Shown one piece after another: positions 16,679 through 24,443 of a stretch of 38,509 nucleotides of DNA. A program made the position numbers and the translations under genes. Source of the stretch: a virus; IMG/VR virus record IMGVR_UViG_3300042459_000110, positions 1-38,509 of that record. One strand, given 5' to 3'. The number at the start of each line of letters is the position of its first letter. Position 1 is the first letter of the stretch. Below the pieces are notes generated by a model. It worked only from the letters and a program-made list of their open reading frames with translations. It was not told the origin of the DNA and searched no databases.

Positions 16679-17644
16679 TTAAGCAGTCTTTGCAGTCAAC
16701 TTACCCTGCTTAGCACGGTTACGGATAGTAAGGTTACCGTAGCACATGATAAGAGCGTAACGAGCGTCCATGTTTTCTGGACGAACGAAAGCGGTGTTCT
16801 GGAACCACTTTTCTGAGTGACCAACAAGGCTAATGTACTTAGAGTTGATGAAGAACATCGTACCCGAAGGTGCGTGAACATCATAGGTTACAGGAGCCGA
16901 CTTGAACAGCAAGTTCTGGAAACCAGCATCTGCAGTCTTGGTGTCGGTGTAACGCAACTGTGGCTGCAAGAGTGACTCATACTTTTCAAACAATGTTTGA
17001 GTAGTAAGAACCATATCAGGATGGTCGTTACCAACAGAAACGCTGTTGTAAGCAGTTGCCATCTGTGCAAGAGTCAAAGCACCTGCGGTGTTTTGCTCGT
17101 ATGAACGCCACCAGTCGTTACCCTGACCTGAAGCCGAGTTAATACCACCAACAGTGTTGCCTGATTCAATCAAGTTTCCAAGACCGTTCCAAGACTTACC
17201 TGAGTTTGTACCACCAGCACCAAGGGTGTCGGTTCCGTCACCAAAGAACATCTGGTTGAAGCCTTCACGAAGTGATTCTTCAGCCTGCATAATCTTGGCT
17301 TCCAGCAAGTTAATAACTTCCTGTTCGCCGTTGTTCTTGGCTTCTTCAATACCGCTAATTGCGATAGAAGCAGCATACTGCTTCCAATCAAACTCAGCAG
17401 CCGAAATACCATCTTGTGGGGTAAGGTCAATTGAGTCATAACCAGAGTATGGCTTAACAGTTGAGTTCTGACCATAAATCAAAGGCTCAACAATCTTTGT
17501 ACCACCATTTACCATGCGGATACGACCCTTGTCCATAAGGTGATAGGTCAACGGACGAGCCGTAAACACATTGTCTGTCAACTGGTCACGATAGTTCGCA
17601 AGCGTGGTTGAAAGAATTGCATCAAAGTTACTATTTCCAGGCAT
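16679..17644 (-). CDS. Major capsid protein (321 aa)
   Basis: Length, composition and context (directly after scaffold and portal) fit an HK97-fold major capsid protein. Features include an N-terminal arm (DAILSTTLANYRDQLTDNVF), an E-loop-like region (GGTKIVEPLIYGQNSTVKPYSGYD), a long acidic spine helix (KNNGEQEVINLLEAKIMQAEESLREGF) and a C-terminal domain ending in basic residues. AGGAG at normal spacing precedes the ATG and sits in a small hairpin loop. It is followed by a strong stem-loop. I see no separate decoration gene. Confidence 0.85.
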   Translation of the reverse strand: MPGNSNFDAILSTTLANYRDQLTDNVFTARPLTYHLMDKGRIRMVNGGTKIVEPLIYGQNSTVKPYSGYDSIDLTPQDGISAAEFDWKQYAASIAISGIEEAKNNGEQEVINLLEAKIMQAEESLREGFNQMFFGDGTDTLGAGGTNSGKSWNGLGNLIESGNTVGGINSASGQGNDWWRSYEQNTAGALTLAQMATAYNSVSVGNDHPDMVLTTQTLFEKYESLLQPQLRYTDTKTADAGFQNLLFKSAPVTYDVHAPSGTMFFINSKYISLVGHSEKWFQNTAFVRPENMDARYALIMCYGNLTIRNRAKQGKLTAKTA

Positions 17645-17660
17645 TATATTCTCCTATAAT
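17643..17660 (-). promoter_or_regulatory. Hairpin presenting the capsid gene ribosome-binding site
   Basis: On the minus strand ATTATA pairs with TATAAT around the loop GGAGAA. The Shine-Dalgarno is exposed in the loop just before the capsid ATG at 17644. Similar hairpins occur before several plus-strand genes. Confidence 0.4.
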
Positions 17661-17664
17661 TAAA

Positions 17665-18480
17665 TTAAAAACTGGCGTTATATTGTTGCTTGGCAGCAGC
17701 CCAAGCATCAGCGATAGAGCCAATATGGGCAATAGTTTCGGTAGTTGTACTGCTGGTAGCCGATGAGCCACCCGACACAACCCCTGCTTCACGCTTCTGC
17801 TGAACAACCTGAGATTCTCTCTGTTGCTTAGCCTGCTGTGCTGCAGATTCCAATTCTTTTTGCTTCATAAAACGGTCAAACGCTAACTGCTTATACATTG
17901 CTTCCAAGTTGGTTGTCCCTGCCTTAATAGCGGCATTAACAACCTCTGTTTTATTGAAATCCTCATACTTAGACTGCAAGCGGTTAATTTCCGCATCAAT
18001 CGCCTGTTGCGATTGATGTTCCTCAAACTGGGCAATACGCTGGTCAAGTTCACGCATCTTCCGTTCCACTGGGTCCAAATCCTCAAACTGAGAATCCATA
18101 TCATCAACCAAATCCTGTGCTTGTGCACGAGAAATGCCGTAATGACGACTCAATAGTTCCAGAGTTCCAGCAGGGTCATTATCAAGAGCAGACTGCAGAG
18201 TGGAAGCAAACTCTAAAGATTGCCTTTGCTCTGCTAATTCCTGCGTCTTGCGTGTATAATCTGCTTGACGCTGATAACCAGCAATAGCCTCAGAAAGCGG
18301 AACTTGCAGTTCCTCACCATCAAGTTTAACAGGAATTCGGTAATCCGAATACTCGTTAAGGTCCAAGGTTGGTGATTCTGTGGTTTCAATTACCTCACTG
18401 GAATCGGGTGACCCACCATCAAATTCAACATCTGTTGAAATGGGTTCCACATCAGATACGGGTGCGAAATCTTCGCTCAT
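17665..18480 (-). CDS. Capsid scaffolding protein (271 aa)
   Basis: Placed between portal and capsid, acidic at the N-terminus (VSDVEPISTDVEFDGG) and helical and Gln/Glu-rich in the middle, with coiled-coil character (residues 90-215), followed by a Ser/Thr-rich linker and a short C-terminal helix (SIADAWAAAKQQY) that may contact the coat. This is the usual form of phage scaffolds, which direct procapsid assembly and then leave. An upstream AGGAG is present, and a TAGAACA-N7-TATATAT motif lies 37 bases before the ATG. Confidence 0.85.
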   Translation of the reverse strand: MSEDFAPVSDVEPISTDVEFDGGSPDSSEVIETTESPTLDLNEYSDYRIPVKLDGEELQVPLSEAIAGYQRQADYTRKTQELAEQRQSLEFASTLQSALDNDPAGTLELLSRHYGISRAQAQDLVDDMDSQFEDLDPVERKMRELDQRIAQFEEHQSQQAIDAEINRLQSKYEDFNKTEVVNAAIKAGTTNLEAMYKQLAFDRFMKQKELESAAQQAKQQRESQVVQQKREAGVVSGGSSATSSTTTETIAHIGSIADAWAAAKQQYNASF

Positions 18481-18516
18481 AATATTTTTTTCTCCTAGAG
18501 TCCAAACGGTTGCTCT

Positions 18517-18537
18517 ATATATAAGAATCTTGTTCTA
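18517..18537 (-). promoter_or_regulatory. Late bipartite motif TAGAACA-N7-TATATAT before the scaffold gene
   Basis: TAGAACA at 18531-18537, 7 bases, TATATAT at 18517-18523, then a normal leader containing AGGAG before the ATG at 18480. A start for the scaffold-capsid transcript is plausible here. Confidence 0.6.
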
Positions 18538-18542
18538 GGCTC

Positions 18543-20309
18543 CTATGCAGGAGGTTGTCCTTGCTGCAACATAGCCATAATCTCGGGCGGTAAACCACCC
18601 TGCGGTGCAACAGCACCTTCAGGTGGCATCTGCTCAGGCGGAACAGCACCCTGTGGTGGCATACCACCCTGTGGTGCGCCACCCTCAGGACCTATGGGCA
18701 TAGGAGGAGGCGTGGACAAGAACTTCTCTGGGTTCTTAATGTTGAATCCCTGAGACAATACATATCCAGCCAGTTCCTGCATGTTGACGATTCCAGCACC
18801 AGCGAACGGAGCCATAGCGTCAACCATCTGCAAAGCCATTTGACGGCGTTGAGCCTCGTTATGTGGCTGTGTAGAACCACCTACAACCTCAAAGTCAAAG
18901 TCGCCCTCAAGATAGTCACGGTCATAAGTGACCCACATTGGTTCGCCATCTTTAGAGGTAAGGCGAGCAACTTGCTCACCAGTCATATACTGCTGTGCCA
19001 GCATCAACATACGGCGAGCAACAGCAGAAATGGCAATTTCCACAATTGATAACTTGTCTGATGTTCGTGCGTTAGCAGCGTCCTGCACCGCACTGATTTC
19101 AGTAGCGGTACGGCGAATCTCAGGCAAACCACCTGACATAAACTCAGGCAAACCAGTAATACGGTTAATGTCGTCAGTAATCAACTGTGACTGGTTGTAA
19201 AACTCTGGAGGAGAAATAACAGCAGGCATAGGAATGATTACGCCACCAAGTGGCTCATCAGAAACCACGGGAACCATAACATTGTCTTGGTCTGACTCTA
19301 GTGCTGTGCGACCAAACTGGTCAAATGCTGATTCCTTGTAGAGATACTTACGGGCGAAACGCTTACGATGATTCATCATCTGTGAGCGTGTTTCGTTCAG
19401 TTCTCTTTGGAGTGGTTCAATCTGTTCAAGGTCGCCCATAGGATAAAAACAATCAGGGACATCATAATTGCGTAGCATAACAAATGGATGACCAAACGCA
19501 TATGGCATACGCATTGGGTCCACCAAGAACGACTCGCCACCTTCCGAGAATACACACATAACATTGTTTTGGATGTCATAATATTCCCAAATCTCGGCAT
19601 AACCATAGTTTTTGTCGTAAACCTTGCGAACACTGGGGTCTTCGCTATAACGACCAACAGCAGCAATAGTCACATTTTCACGGGCTGTCTTGTTATAACG
19701 CTTGTCTGTTTTTACTTCGCCAATAGGACGGCGGATACGCTGAGCAATCCACTTAATGTCGTGCATACTGGTAGCATCGCAATCAACAAAAATGTCAAAC
19801 GGTGACACACGCTCCGCAAACGGTGAATCCTGAAGGATAACATTGTTGGTAGTTGCCTCTCCACCCATAATAGGGTCGTTGTCATCGCCTTCTTCTCCGA
19901 TGGCAGATTCTTCAACAAAACGATAACCAGTCTTAACCCAACCCTGACCAGTAATCAACAAGTCTTTAACGGCACGGCGAAACTCAGAACGAATATCACG
20001 ATACTTCCACCAATAGTTAACAACCGCCTCGGCAACGACTGCCTGAGCAGCGTTGTCGGGCTTTACAGCATTAACGGTAATCTTAGGGTAGTTAACAGCA
20101 ACAGCAGGACCAATAACATTGATTGTGGAGAACGCAATGTTAATCAACATGCGGTCTTCATCACTATAGGCATCATAATGCTTGCCTTTATAAAGGTCAA
20201 TTAGTCTACGCCATGTAGCATCATAACCTTCATCTTTACGCCACTTCTTGGAGGCTTCAAGATGCTTGCGATAATTAGCAAGTTTTTCTGATTTTGATTT
20301 ACGAGCCAT
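18543..20309 (-). CDS. Portal protein (588 aa)
   Basis: Podovirus-type portal. It has a basic N-terminus, Y-K-G-K-H-Y-D-A-Y, an early helix-rich wing (SEFRRAVKDLLITGQGWVKTGYRF), a central section with P-F-D-I-F-V-D, the segment L-E-Q-I-E-P-L-Q-R-E-L-N-E-T-R-S-Q in the stem/crown region, and a proline/glycine-rich disordered C-terminus with repeated P-P-x-G-A motifs (about residues 525-588). Twelve copies would form the DNA channel at one vertex, binding terminase during packaging and the adaptor afterwards. It lies upstream of scaffold and capsid as expected. Confidence 0.88.
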   Translation of the reverse strand: MARKSKSEKLANYRKHLEASKKWRKDEGYDATWRRLIDLYKGKHYDAYSDEDRMLINIAFSTINVIGPAVAVNYPKITVNAVKPDNAAQAVVAEAVVNYWWKYRDIRSEFRRAVKDLLITGQGWVKTGYRFVEESAIGEEGDDNDPIMGGEATTNNVILQDSPFAERVSPFDIFVDCDATSMHDIKWIAQRIRRPIGEVKTDKRYNKTARENVTIAAVGRYSEDPSVRKVYDKNYGYAEIWEYYDIQNNVMCVFSEGGESFLVDPMRMPYAFGHPFVMLRNYDVPDCFYPMGDLEQIEPLQRELNETRSQMMNHRKRFARKYLYKESAFDQFGRTALESDQDNVMVPVVSDEPLGGVIIPMPAVISPPEFYNQSQLITDDINRITGLPEFMSGGLPEIRRTATEISAVQDAANARTSDKLSIVEIAISAVARRMLMLAQQYMTGEQVARLTSKDGEPMWVTYDRDYLEGDFDFEVVGGSTQPHNEAQRRQMALQMVDAMAPFAGAGIVNMQELAGYVLSQGFNIKNPEKFLSTPPPMPIGPEGGAPQGGMPPQGAVPPEQMPPEGAVAPQGGLPPEIMAMLQQGQPPA

Positions 20310-20324
20310 TGCTTTTTCTTTTCT

Positions 20325-20801
20325 TTAGTTACTGCTTGGTCGTCTGCCGCCACGGCGTTGAATTTTTTGATAAGATTCTGCAAAGTCATATGCTCTTGTC
20401 ATATCCATACCTTTTCGTTCAGCCATAGTCTGAGCAATATCACGAATACCTTTTTGAGTTATGCTTTCAAGTTTCATGTCGTGTTTAATCATTTCTTTTT
20501 TAATGACATGTGCTGGTGTATTTCGGTTGAATGTAGTAGCAAAAGCCCTTTCATCTGGAGTAAGCGATGACCAGTCAGGCATAGCCTTTGGAGCAGTTTT
20601 CTTTGCAACCGTAGGAGCAGCCTTTTGGGTTGTTTTGGTTTTGCTTGCTGGCGTAACCTTTTTTCCTCCTGTTTTAGTTGCAACTTGCTTAACTTTTGTC
20701 GCAGCAGTCGTTTTGACTGTACCCTGTGCTTTTTTAGTTAAAGCCTTGATTGCTGCTTTTACGGCATCATCAACAAATCCTTGCGGTTTTCTAGGAGCCA
20801 T
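20325..20801 (-). CDS. Basic tagged protein upstream of portal (158 aa)
   Basis: Begins M-A-P-R-K-P-Q-G-F-V-D-D-A-V-K-A-A-I-K-A-L, the same tag as the post-capsid basic proteins although separated from them by portal, scaffold and capsid genes. It continues with a Lys/Thr/Ala-rich linker and a more ordered C-terminal part (DERAFATTFNRNTPAHVIKK, then GIRDIAQTMAERKGMD), and ends G-R-R-P-S-S-N. Function unknown; position and tag suggest packaging into heads. Confidence 0.7.
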   Translation of the reverse strand: MAPRKPQGFVDDAVKAAIKALTKKAQGTVKTTAATKVKQVATKTGGKKVTPASKTKTTQKAAPTVAKKTAPKAMPDWSSLTPDERAFATTFNRNTPAHVIKKEMIKHDMKLESITQKGIRDIAQTMAERKGMDMTRAYDFAESYQKIQRRGGRRPSSN

Positions 20802-20803
20802 AA

Positions 20804-21103
20804 TTACTTCTTATAGTAAGAGTTTGCACGGCGACCCATATCCATAATTTCAGAACCACTTACAGTTCCAGTTGGACTATTGGACAATTTTCTTTTTAGC
20901 ATCTTTTCATAAGCGTTGTCTTGTGCAGACTTTTTAGCGGAAGCGGCAGCCTTTTTAGCGGCAGCCTGTTGTGCTGCCTTTGCTTTTGTTGCCTTTGCTG
21001 ATTTGCTCATGGCAAGTTTTGCTGCAGCCTTTGCTGCTCCTCGTGCAATATCGCTAATGCCCTGAGAATGCAAGCCAGTAATTGCGGGTCCTTTCTTAGC
21101 CAT
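20804..21103 (-). CDS. Ala/Lys-rich histone-tail-like protein (99 aa)
   Basis: M-A-K-K-G-P-A-I-T-G-L then G-I-S-D-I-A-R-G-A-A-K-A-A-A-K-L-A is a distant variant of the shared tag. It is followed by an Ala/Lys-repeat region (residues 35-60) like those of DNA-compacting proteins and an S-P-T-G-T-V-S-G turn. It would bind DNA or RNA by charge. It precedes the tagged 158-aa gene with a two-base gap. Confidence 0.65.
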   Translation of the reverse strand: MAKKGPAITGLHSQGISDIARGAAKAAAKLAMSKSAKATKAKAAQQAAAKKAAASAKKSAQDNAYEKMLKRKLSNSPTGTVSGSEIMDMGRRANSYYKK

Positions 21104-21303
21104 TACTTGCTCCGACCAAACGAGGCATCCTTGGGATTAAGCCAACGGACAATAGGGGGAAGAAATGCTGCCACAAAAGCAGACCAAATCATGCGTGGTG
21201 AAGTTTCACCAGAAATAACAACAGTCAACACTGTTGCGCTAGAACTACGAACATAAGAAGCGAATGCTGACTTGTGTTCTGGTTTAATTGTTAACTTTGC
21301 CAT
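21103..21303 (-). CDS. Small membrane protein, holin-like candidate (66 aa)
   Basis: The start at 21303 (M-A-K-L-T-I-K-P-E-H) is chosen over longer frames that would read far into the previous gene. A probable membrane segment lies at residues 37-54 (R-M-I-W-S-A-F-V-A-A-F-L-P-P-I-V-R-W), with a weaker hydrophobic stretch at 20-31, and the end is N-P-K-D-A-S-F-G-R. It overlaps the next membrane protein gene by 20 bases. The two may act together in lysis. Family assignment is uncertain. Confidence 0.6.
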   Translation of the reverse strand: MAKLTIKPEHKSAFASYVRSSSATVLTVVISGETSPRMIWSAFVAAFLPPIVRWLNPKDASFGRSK

Positions 21304-21484
21304 TATGACCATCCTTAATGTGTTCATCCAGTTTATCTGAAACTTTATCAATTTTTACAGCAACATGCTCCAAAAGATTTCTAGATTCTGCGTGTTGGCT
21401 GGTATTTTCCTTGCGTAATAACTGCAAAAGGACCACTACTGGACCACCAATAATGGCAACCACAACAGGAACCAGCCAATTCAC
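21284..21484 (-). CDS. Putative holin, DUF2746-like (66 aa)
   Basis: One N-terminal membrane segment (residues 3-23, V-P-V-V-V-A-I-I-G-G-P-V-V-V-L-L) is followed by a charged coiled-coil tail (E-N-T-S-Q-H-A-E, V-S-D-K-L-D-E-H-I). This matches the pattern I know for DUF2746 proteins of actinobacteriophages, which are considered holin-like. It would form membrane lesions for endolysin release. It is far from the endolysin gene but in the same transcription direction. Confidence 0.65.
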   Translation of the reverse strand: MNWLVPVVVAIIGGPVVVLLQLLRKENTSQHAESRNLLEHVAVKIDKVSDKLDEHIKDGHNGKVNN

Positions 21485-21717
21485 TAGAAACCATAACTTT
21501 TCGCTGGAACAGCCTGAATACCTTTGGCTGCTGCGTCAGAAACAATATGTTGCTGACGCTCACGAATGGTAGGACCATGAAAATTCTCTTTACCATAGCG
21601 GAAACCAAGGTCAACGCTCTTGACATGACACCCAAAACATATGTCTCCACGATGTGGACGCACTTCTGCGGTCTTATCACGACCACAAACCTCACACTGA
21701 AAACGATAAACTTCCAT
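21484..21717 (-). CDS. Zinc-ribbon protein (77 aa)
   Basis: C8-x2-C11 and C27-x2-C30 form a zinc-ribbon pattern (Q-C-E-V-C-G; I-C-F-G-C-H). The C-terminal half is polar and helical (T-I-R-E-R-Q-Q-H-I-V-S-D-A-A). Such small proteins are common beside terminase genes in actinophages, role unknown. The ATG has no Shine-Dalgarno and directly follows a TAGAACA-like bipartite motif. Confidence 0.65.
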   Translation of the reverse strand: MEVYRFQCEVCGRDKTAEVRPHRGDICFGCHVKSVDLGFRYGKENFHGPTIRERQQHIVSDAAAKGIQAVPAKSYGF

Positions 21718-21738
21718 ATTAATAGCAATCTTGTTCTT
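21718..21738 (-). promoter_or_regulatory. Late bipartite motif AAGAACA-N7-TATTAAT next to ATG
   Basis: AAGAACA (21732-21738; first base differs from consensus), 7 bases, TATTAAT (21718-21724), then ATG at 21717 with no Shine-Dalgarno. The large terminase stop codon TAA overlaps its first base. Confidence 0.5.
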
Positions 21739-23339
21739 TAAAGTGGATTTTGGGTTGTGGAACGAACATTATGCGCCCCAATAGGGATTTTTCCTTCTCC
21801 AACCTCACTAAAAAGATGTTGTTCCCACCACAGAAGACTGTTTTTGGGTACATTTGTGTCCCCACGGTACTCTGGAAGCCAAACATACTTCAACATTTGG
21901 TTAGTAATAGCCAAACTCATGGTTCTGTCGTCATGGGGGGACCCAGCCATCTTCCCGTTGTCCTTGCGAACAAAGGTTCTCAACTCTCCAATGGTCTTGT
22001 AACAGTAAATTATGATATCTTCGTTGCGAATAGCAGCAACTAACTCGTCAATAGCCAACGGCTTTGAGGAAGCCGTTGTGCGCCAACCAAGAGTCTCAGT
22101 CGCTTGTGGCGAACGAATAGTAAGTTTGCGCTGTCTATATAGGTTTCGGTATCCACAACGCTGTGCAGCCTTTAGAGTGGTCAATCCGTGGTTGTTAGAC
22201 TCAACTCCGACCAACGCTTGGTTGTACCACCAACCGAGGTCGGCAAGTAGGTCACCAAAAAGGTCAGGTTCAATGTGACCATGCCAGTGGGCAACAACCT
22301 CACCTGTGGAGGCATTGACAATGTGGGCAGAACTATAGTCGCCATGAACTAAACCTTCCGCCACATCCGCCCCAATCACATAAACACATTCTGGACGAGG
22401 AAAGTCCCAAACTGTTAATGGACCATCATCGGCATTGCGGAACTCGTAGTTTTTGTCCGAGTAAACATGAAGATATCCTTCTTCGGGGTCAATCATTTCA
22501 AACGAATCCAACAGGTCAATGTCAAACACGGGGTTGCCTGATTTTACGAATGCTTCTTCAGGTGACCGTGGGTATTCTTGGTGCAACTGCCAAGATGACA
22601 TGTTTCGTGCTTTGACTGTGTACCAGTCTTCGTCACGGTCACCAGCAGACCACGGAAAGAAAATACCTTCAAACTGGTTGGTCCCAGTTTGGGAACCAAC
22701 CCACAGTTGATGAAAAAAGTTACCTGAACCGTTGGCGGTAGACAAACCAATGACTCGCCCGCCGACATCGGCAATCGGTTCAATAGAAGCCCATGCTTCC
22801 TCAGGGTTAGGCAAGAAACCCCATTCGTCTACAATAACTAAATACACAGACTCACCACGAGCAGGGTCCGAACCGCTAGGTAGCGACTCAATGGCAGACT
22901 CGTTATCAAACATCATTTTTTGCTGATGGTCTGTGGTTTGCTTCGGTCCACGCTCTTTCATCCACTGAGGAATAAAACGATAACCGTACTTAGACTTGGC
23001 AAGCAACTTAACTGATTCACGCTCTGTCCTAGAAAGCATAACTACAAAACGGTCAGGACGGAAATACACCAGCCAAAAAGAATATGCTGCAGCCAGAGTG
23101 GAGAAACCAATCTGGCGTGCCTTAAGAACTACACTGTAGCGTGCTGTCATCCATGTACGCATAGTTTCAATCTGCGCTTCACGCATTTCAAACAAAATAC
23201 GCCCCTGTTCGGGGTGTTTAATATGCCAGTAATGTTCACAGAAGTAAATGAACGCATCCAGTTCTTCTTCTAGGGTAGCGTTTTCTGGTCCACGGCATAA
23301 ACGCCATTCACGCTCGTTAATTAATTGTTGAAGGTCCAT
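21738..23339 (-). CDS. Terminase large subunit (533 aa)
   Basis: ATPase motifs: an unusual Walker A-type L-K-A-R-Q-I-G-F-S-T (72-81), Walker B Y-L-V-I-V-D-E (166-172) and coupling motif L-S-T-A-N (199-203). Nuclease domain (RNase H-like fold) acidic residues: D325 (V-I-G-A-D-V-A), D334, E380 (V-G-V-E-S-N-N-H-G) and D470/D471 (S-P-H-D-D-R). The enzyme pumps DNA into the procapsid through the portal and cuts concatemers. Length is typical. Its start overlaps the end of the 371-aa orphan by 23 bases. Confidence 0.92.
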   Translation of the reverse strand: MDLQQLINEREWRLCRGPENATLEEELDAFIYFCEHYWHIKHPEQGRILFEMREAQIETMRTWMTARYSVVLKARQIGFSTLAAAYSFWLVYFRPDRFVVMLSRTERESVKLLAKSKYGYRFIPQWMKERGPKQTTDHQQKMMFDNESAIESLPSGSDPARGESVYLVIVDEWGFLPNPEEAWASIEPIADVGGRVIGLSTANGSGNFFHQLWVGSQTGTNQFEGIFFPWSAGDRDEDWYTVKARNMSSWQLHQEYPRSPEEAFVKSGNPVFDIDLLDSFEMIDPEEGYLHVYSDKNYEFRNADDGPLTVWDFPRPECVYVIGADVAEGLVHGDYSSAHIVNASTGEVVAHWHGHIEPDLFGDLLADLGWWYNQALVGVESNNHGLTTLKAAQRCGYRNLYRQRKLTIRSPQATETLGWRTTASSKPLAIDELVAAIRNEDIIIYCYKTIGELRTFVRKDNGKMAGSPHDDRTMSLAITNQMLKYVWLPEYRGDTNVPKNSLLWWEQHLFSEVGEGKIPIGAHNVRSTTQNPL

Positions 23340-24432
23340 TTTTAATTGTTTCTACAATAGATTTCTTTTTATTTAAAAGTCCAAACACAATTCTAGGAAA
23401 AATTATGTTATCAGGAAAAGTGTTTAAAATATGTTCACAGACACCATCAACATCACCATGTTCTTTTGGTTCCGTAATGTTGTGTGTTATCAATGCTTCT
23501 TCCCATTCTAGTTTTAGCCACTCTGATTCTAGTTTTACACATTCTTCAAGATTGAAAATTGTTGGATTTGATTCAACGATTTTACTAAAAGTCATATATG
23601 GAACATTGTTAACAATCAAAGAGTTTATTGTATCAGAAATTTCGTATGTCTTATGAGTACGAACCCTAGCCAAGATATCACCTTGCAAGTATTTTGCTAC
23701 CTGCATATCTGGCTGACCAACAACAAAACTTTCCGATATTCCAAAGGCTTCTACAAAGTGTTTTGCTTTGATTGCAATCTGCTCTGTGTTGTTGAAAGGT
23801 TCTTCAGAAACTTTAGCCCATTCAAGGATTAACTTAATCATTTCAGGAAGCGTTTCTGCTGACTGAGGGAGTTCTGCATTGTTAATGTAGTCAAATCTTA
23901 GGTCAGTATCATCACCTTCGTGCTTGAAGTAAATAATGTGTCCAATCCCGTTAACACTCAGAACTGGTTCGTACACTTTAATTTTTGTTATGCCTTCTAT
24001 AAGTTTCTTTTCTGCTTGACCGACTGGGAAAAATCCACGAGGACCAAACAATGCGTTATCGCAACGCCAATCTTGTCCTTCTAAAACGACAGGGCAAGAG
24101 TTAAGAAACAAAAACACACCAGATGGTTCATCATTTCTGTCTGTCTTGTAGTAATCAACAATTCGTTCATAAGGGTTTAAAGGAATATTTTCTTCTTGAA
24201 AACCATCGTAAGCGACATAGTTGTGTTTTCCAGCGTGTTGAAACAAATCTTTAAAAGCAACAAGAACTTGCCCAGAGCCAACTTCAAACAAATCATATTT
24301 ATCTTTTTCAACAACAGCCATTTCTAGCGACTGTTTATATAATAAAACAATTTCTTGTGAACTTGATTTAATTTTCTTTAAAATATAAAACATTTTATAG
24401 TTTTTAATTTTGTCTAATGTGAACTGTTCCAT
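23317..24432 (-). CDS. Orphan protein, AT-rich gene between fibres and terminase (371 aa)
   Basis: A well-formed single-frame gene with a visibly more A/T-rich coding sequence than its neighbours, suggesting separate acquisition. The protein has a lysine-rich N-terminus (KIKNYKMFYILKKIK), aromatic-rich middle segments (W-R-C-D-N-A-L-F-G-P-R-G-F-F-P) and acidic helical stretches in the last third (K-L-E-S-E-W-L-K-L-E-W-E-E-A). I recognise no family, signal peptide or membrane segment. It could be a fibre-associated or host-takeover protein carried as a late cargo gene; this is a guess. Confidence 0.6.
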   Translation of the reverse strand: MEQFTLDKIKNYKMFYILKKIKSSSQEIVLLYKQSLEMAVVEKDKYDLFEVGSGQVLVAFKDLFQHAGKHNYVAYDGFQEENIPLNPYERIVDYYKTDRNDEPSGVFLFLNSCPVVLEGQDWRCDNALFGPRGFFPVGQAEKKLIEGITKIKVYEPVLSVNGIGHIIYFKHEGDDTDLRFDYINNAELPQSAETLPEMIKLILEWAKVSEEPFNNTEQIAIKAKHFVEAFGISESFVVGQPDMQVAKYLQGDILARVRTHKTYEISDTINSLIVNNVPYMTFSKIVESNPTIFNLEECVKLESEWLKLEWEEALITHNITEPKEHGDVDGVCEHILNTFPDNIIFPRIVFGLLNKKKSIVETIKNGPSTIN

Positions 24433-24443
24433 AATTTTCCTTT

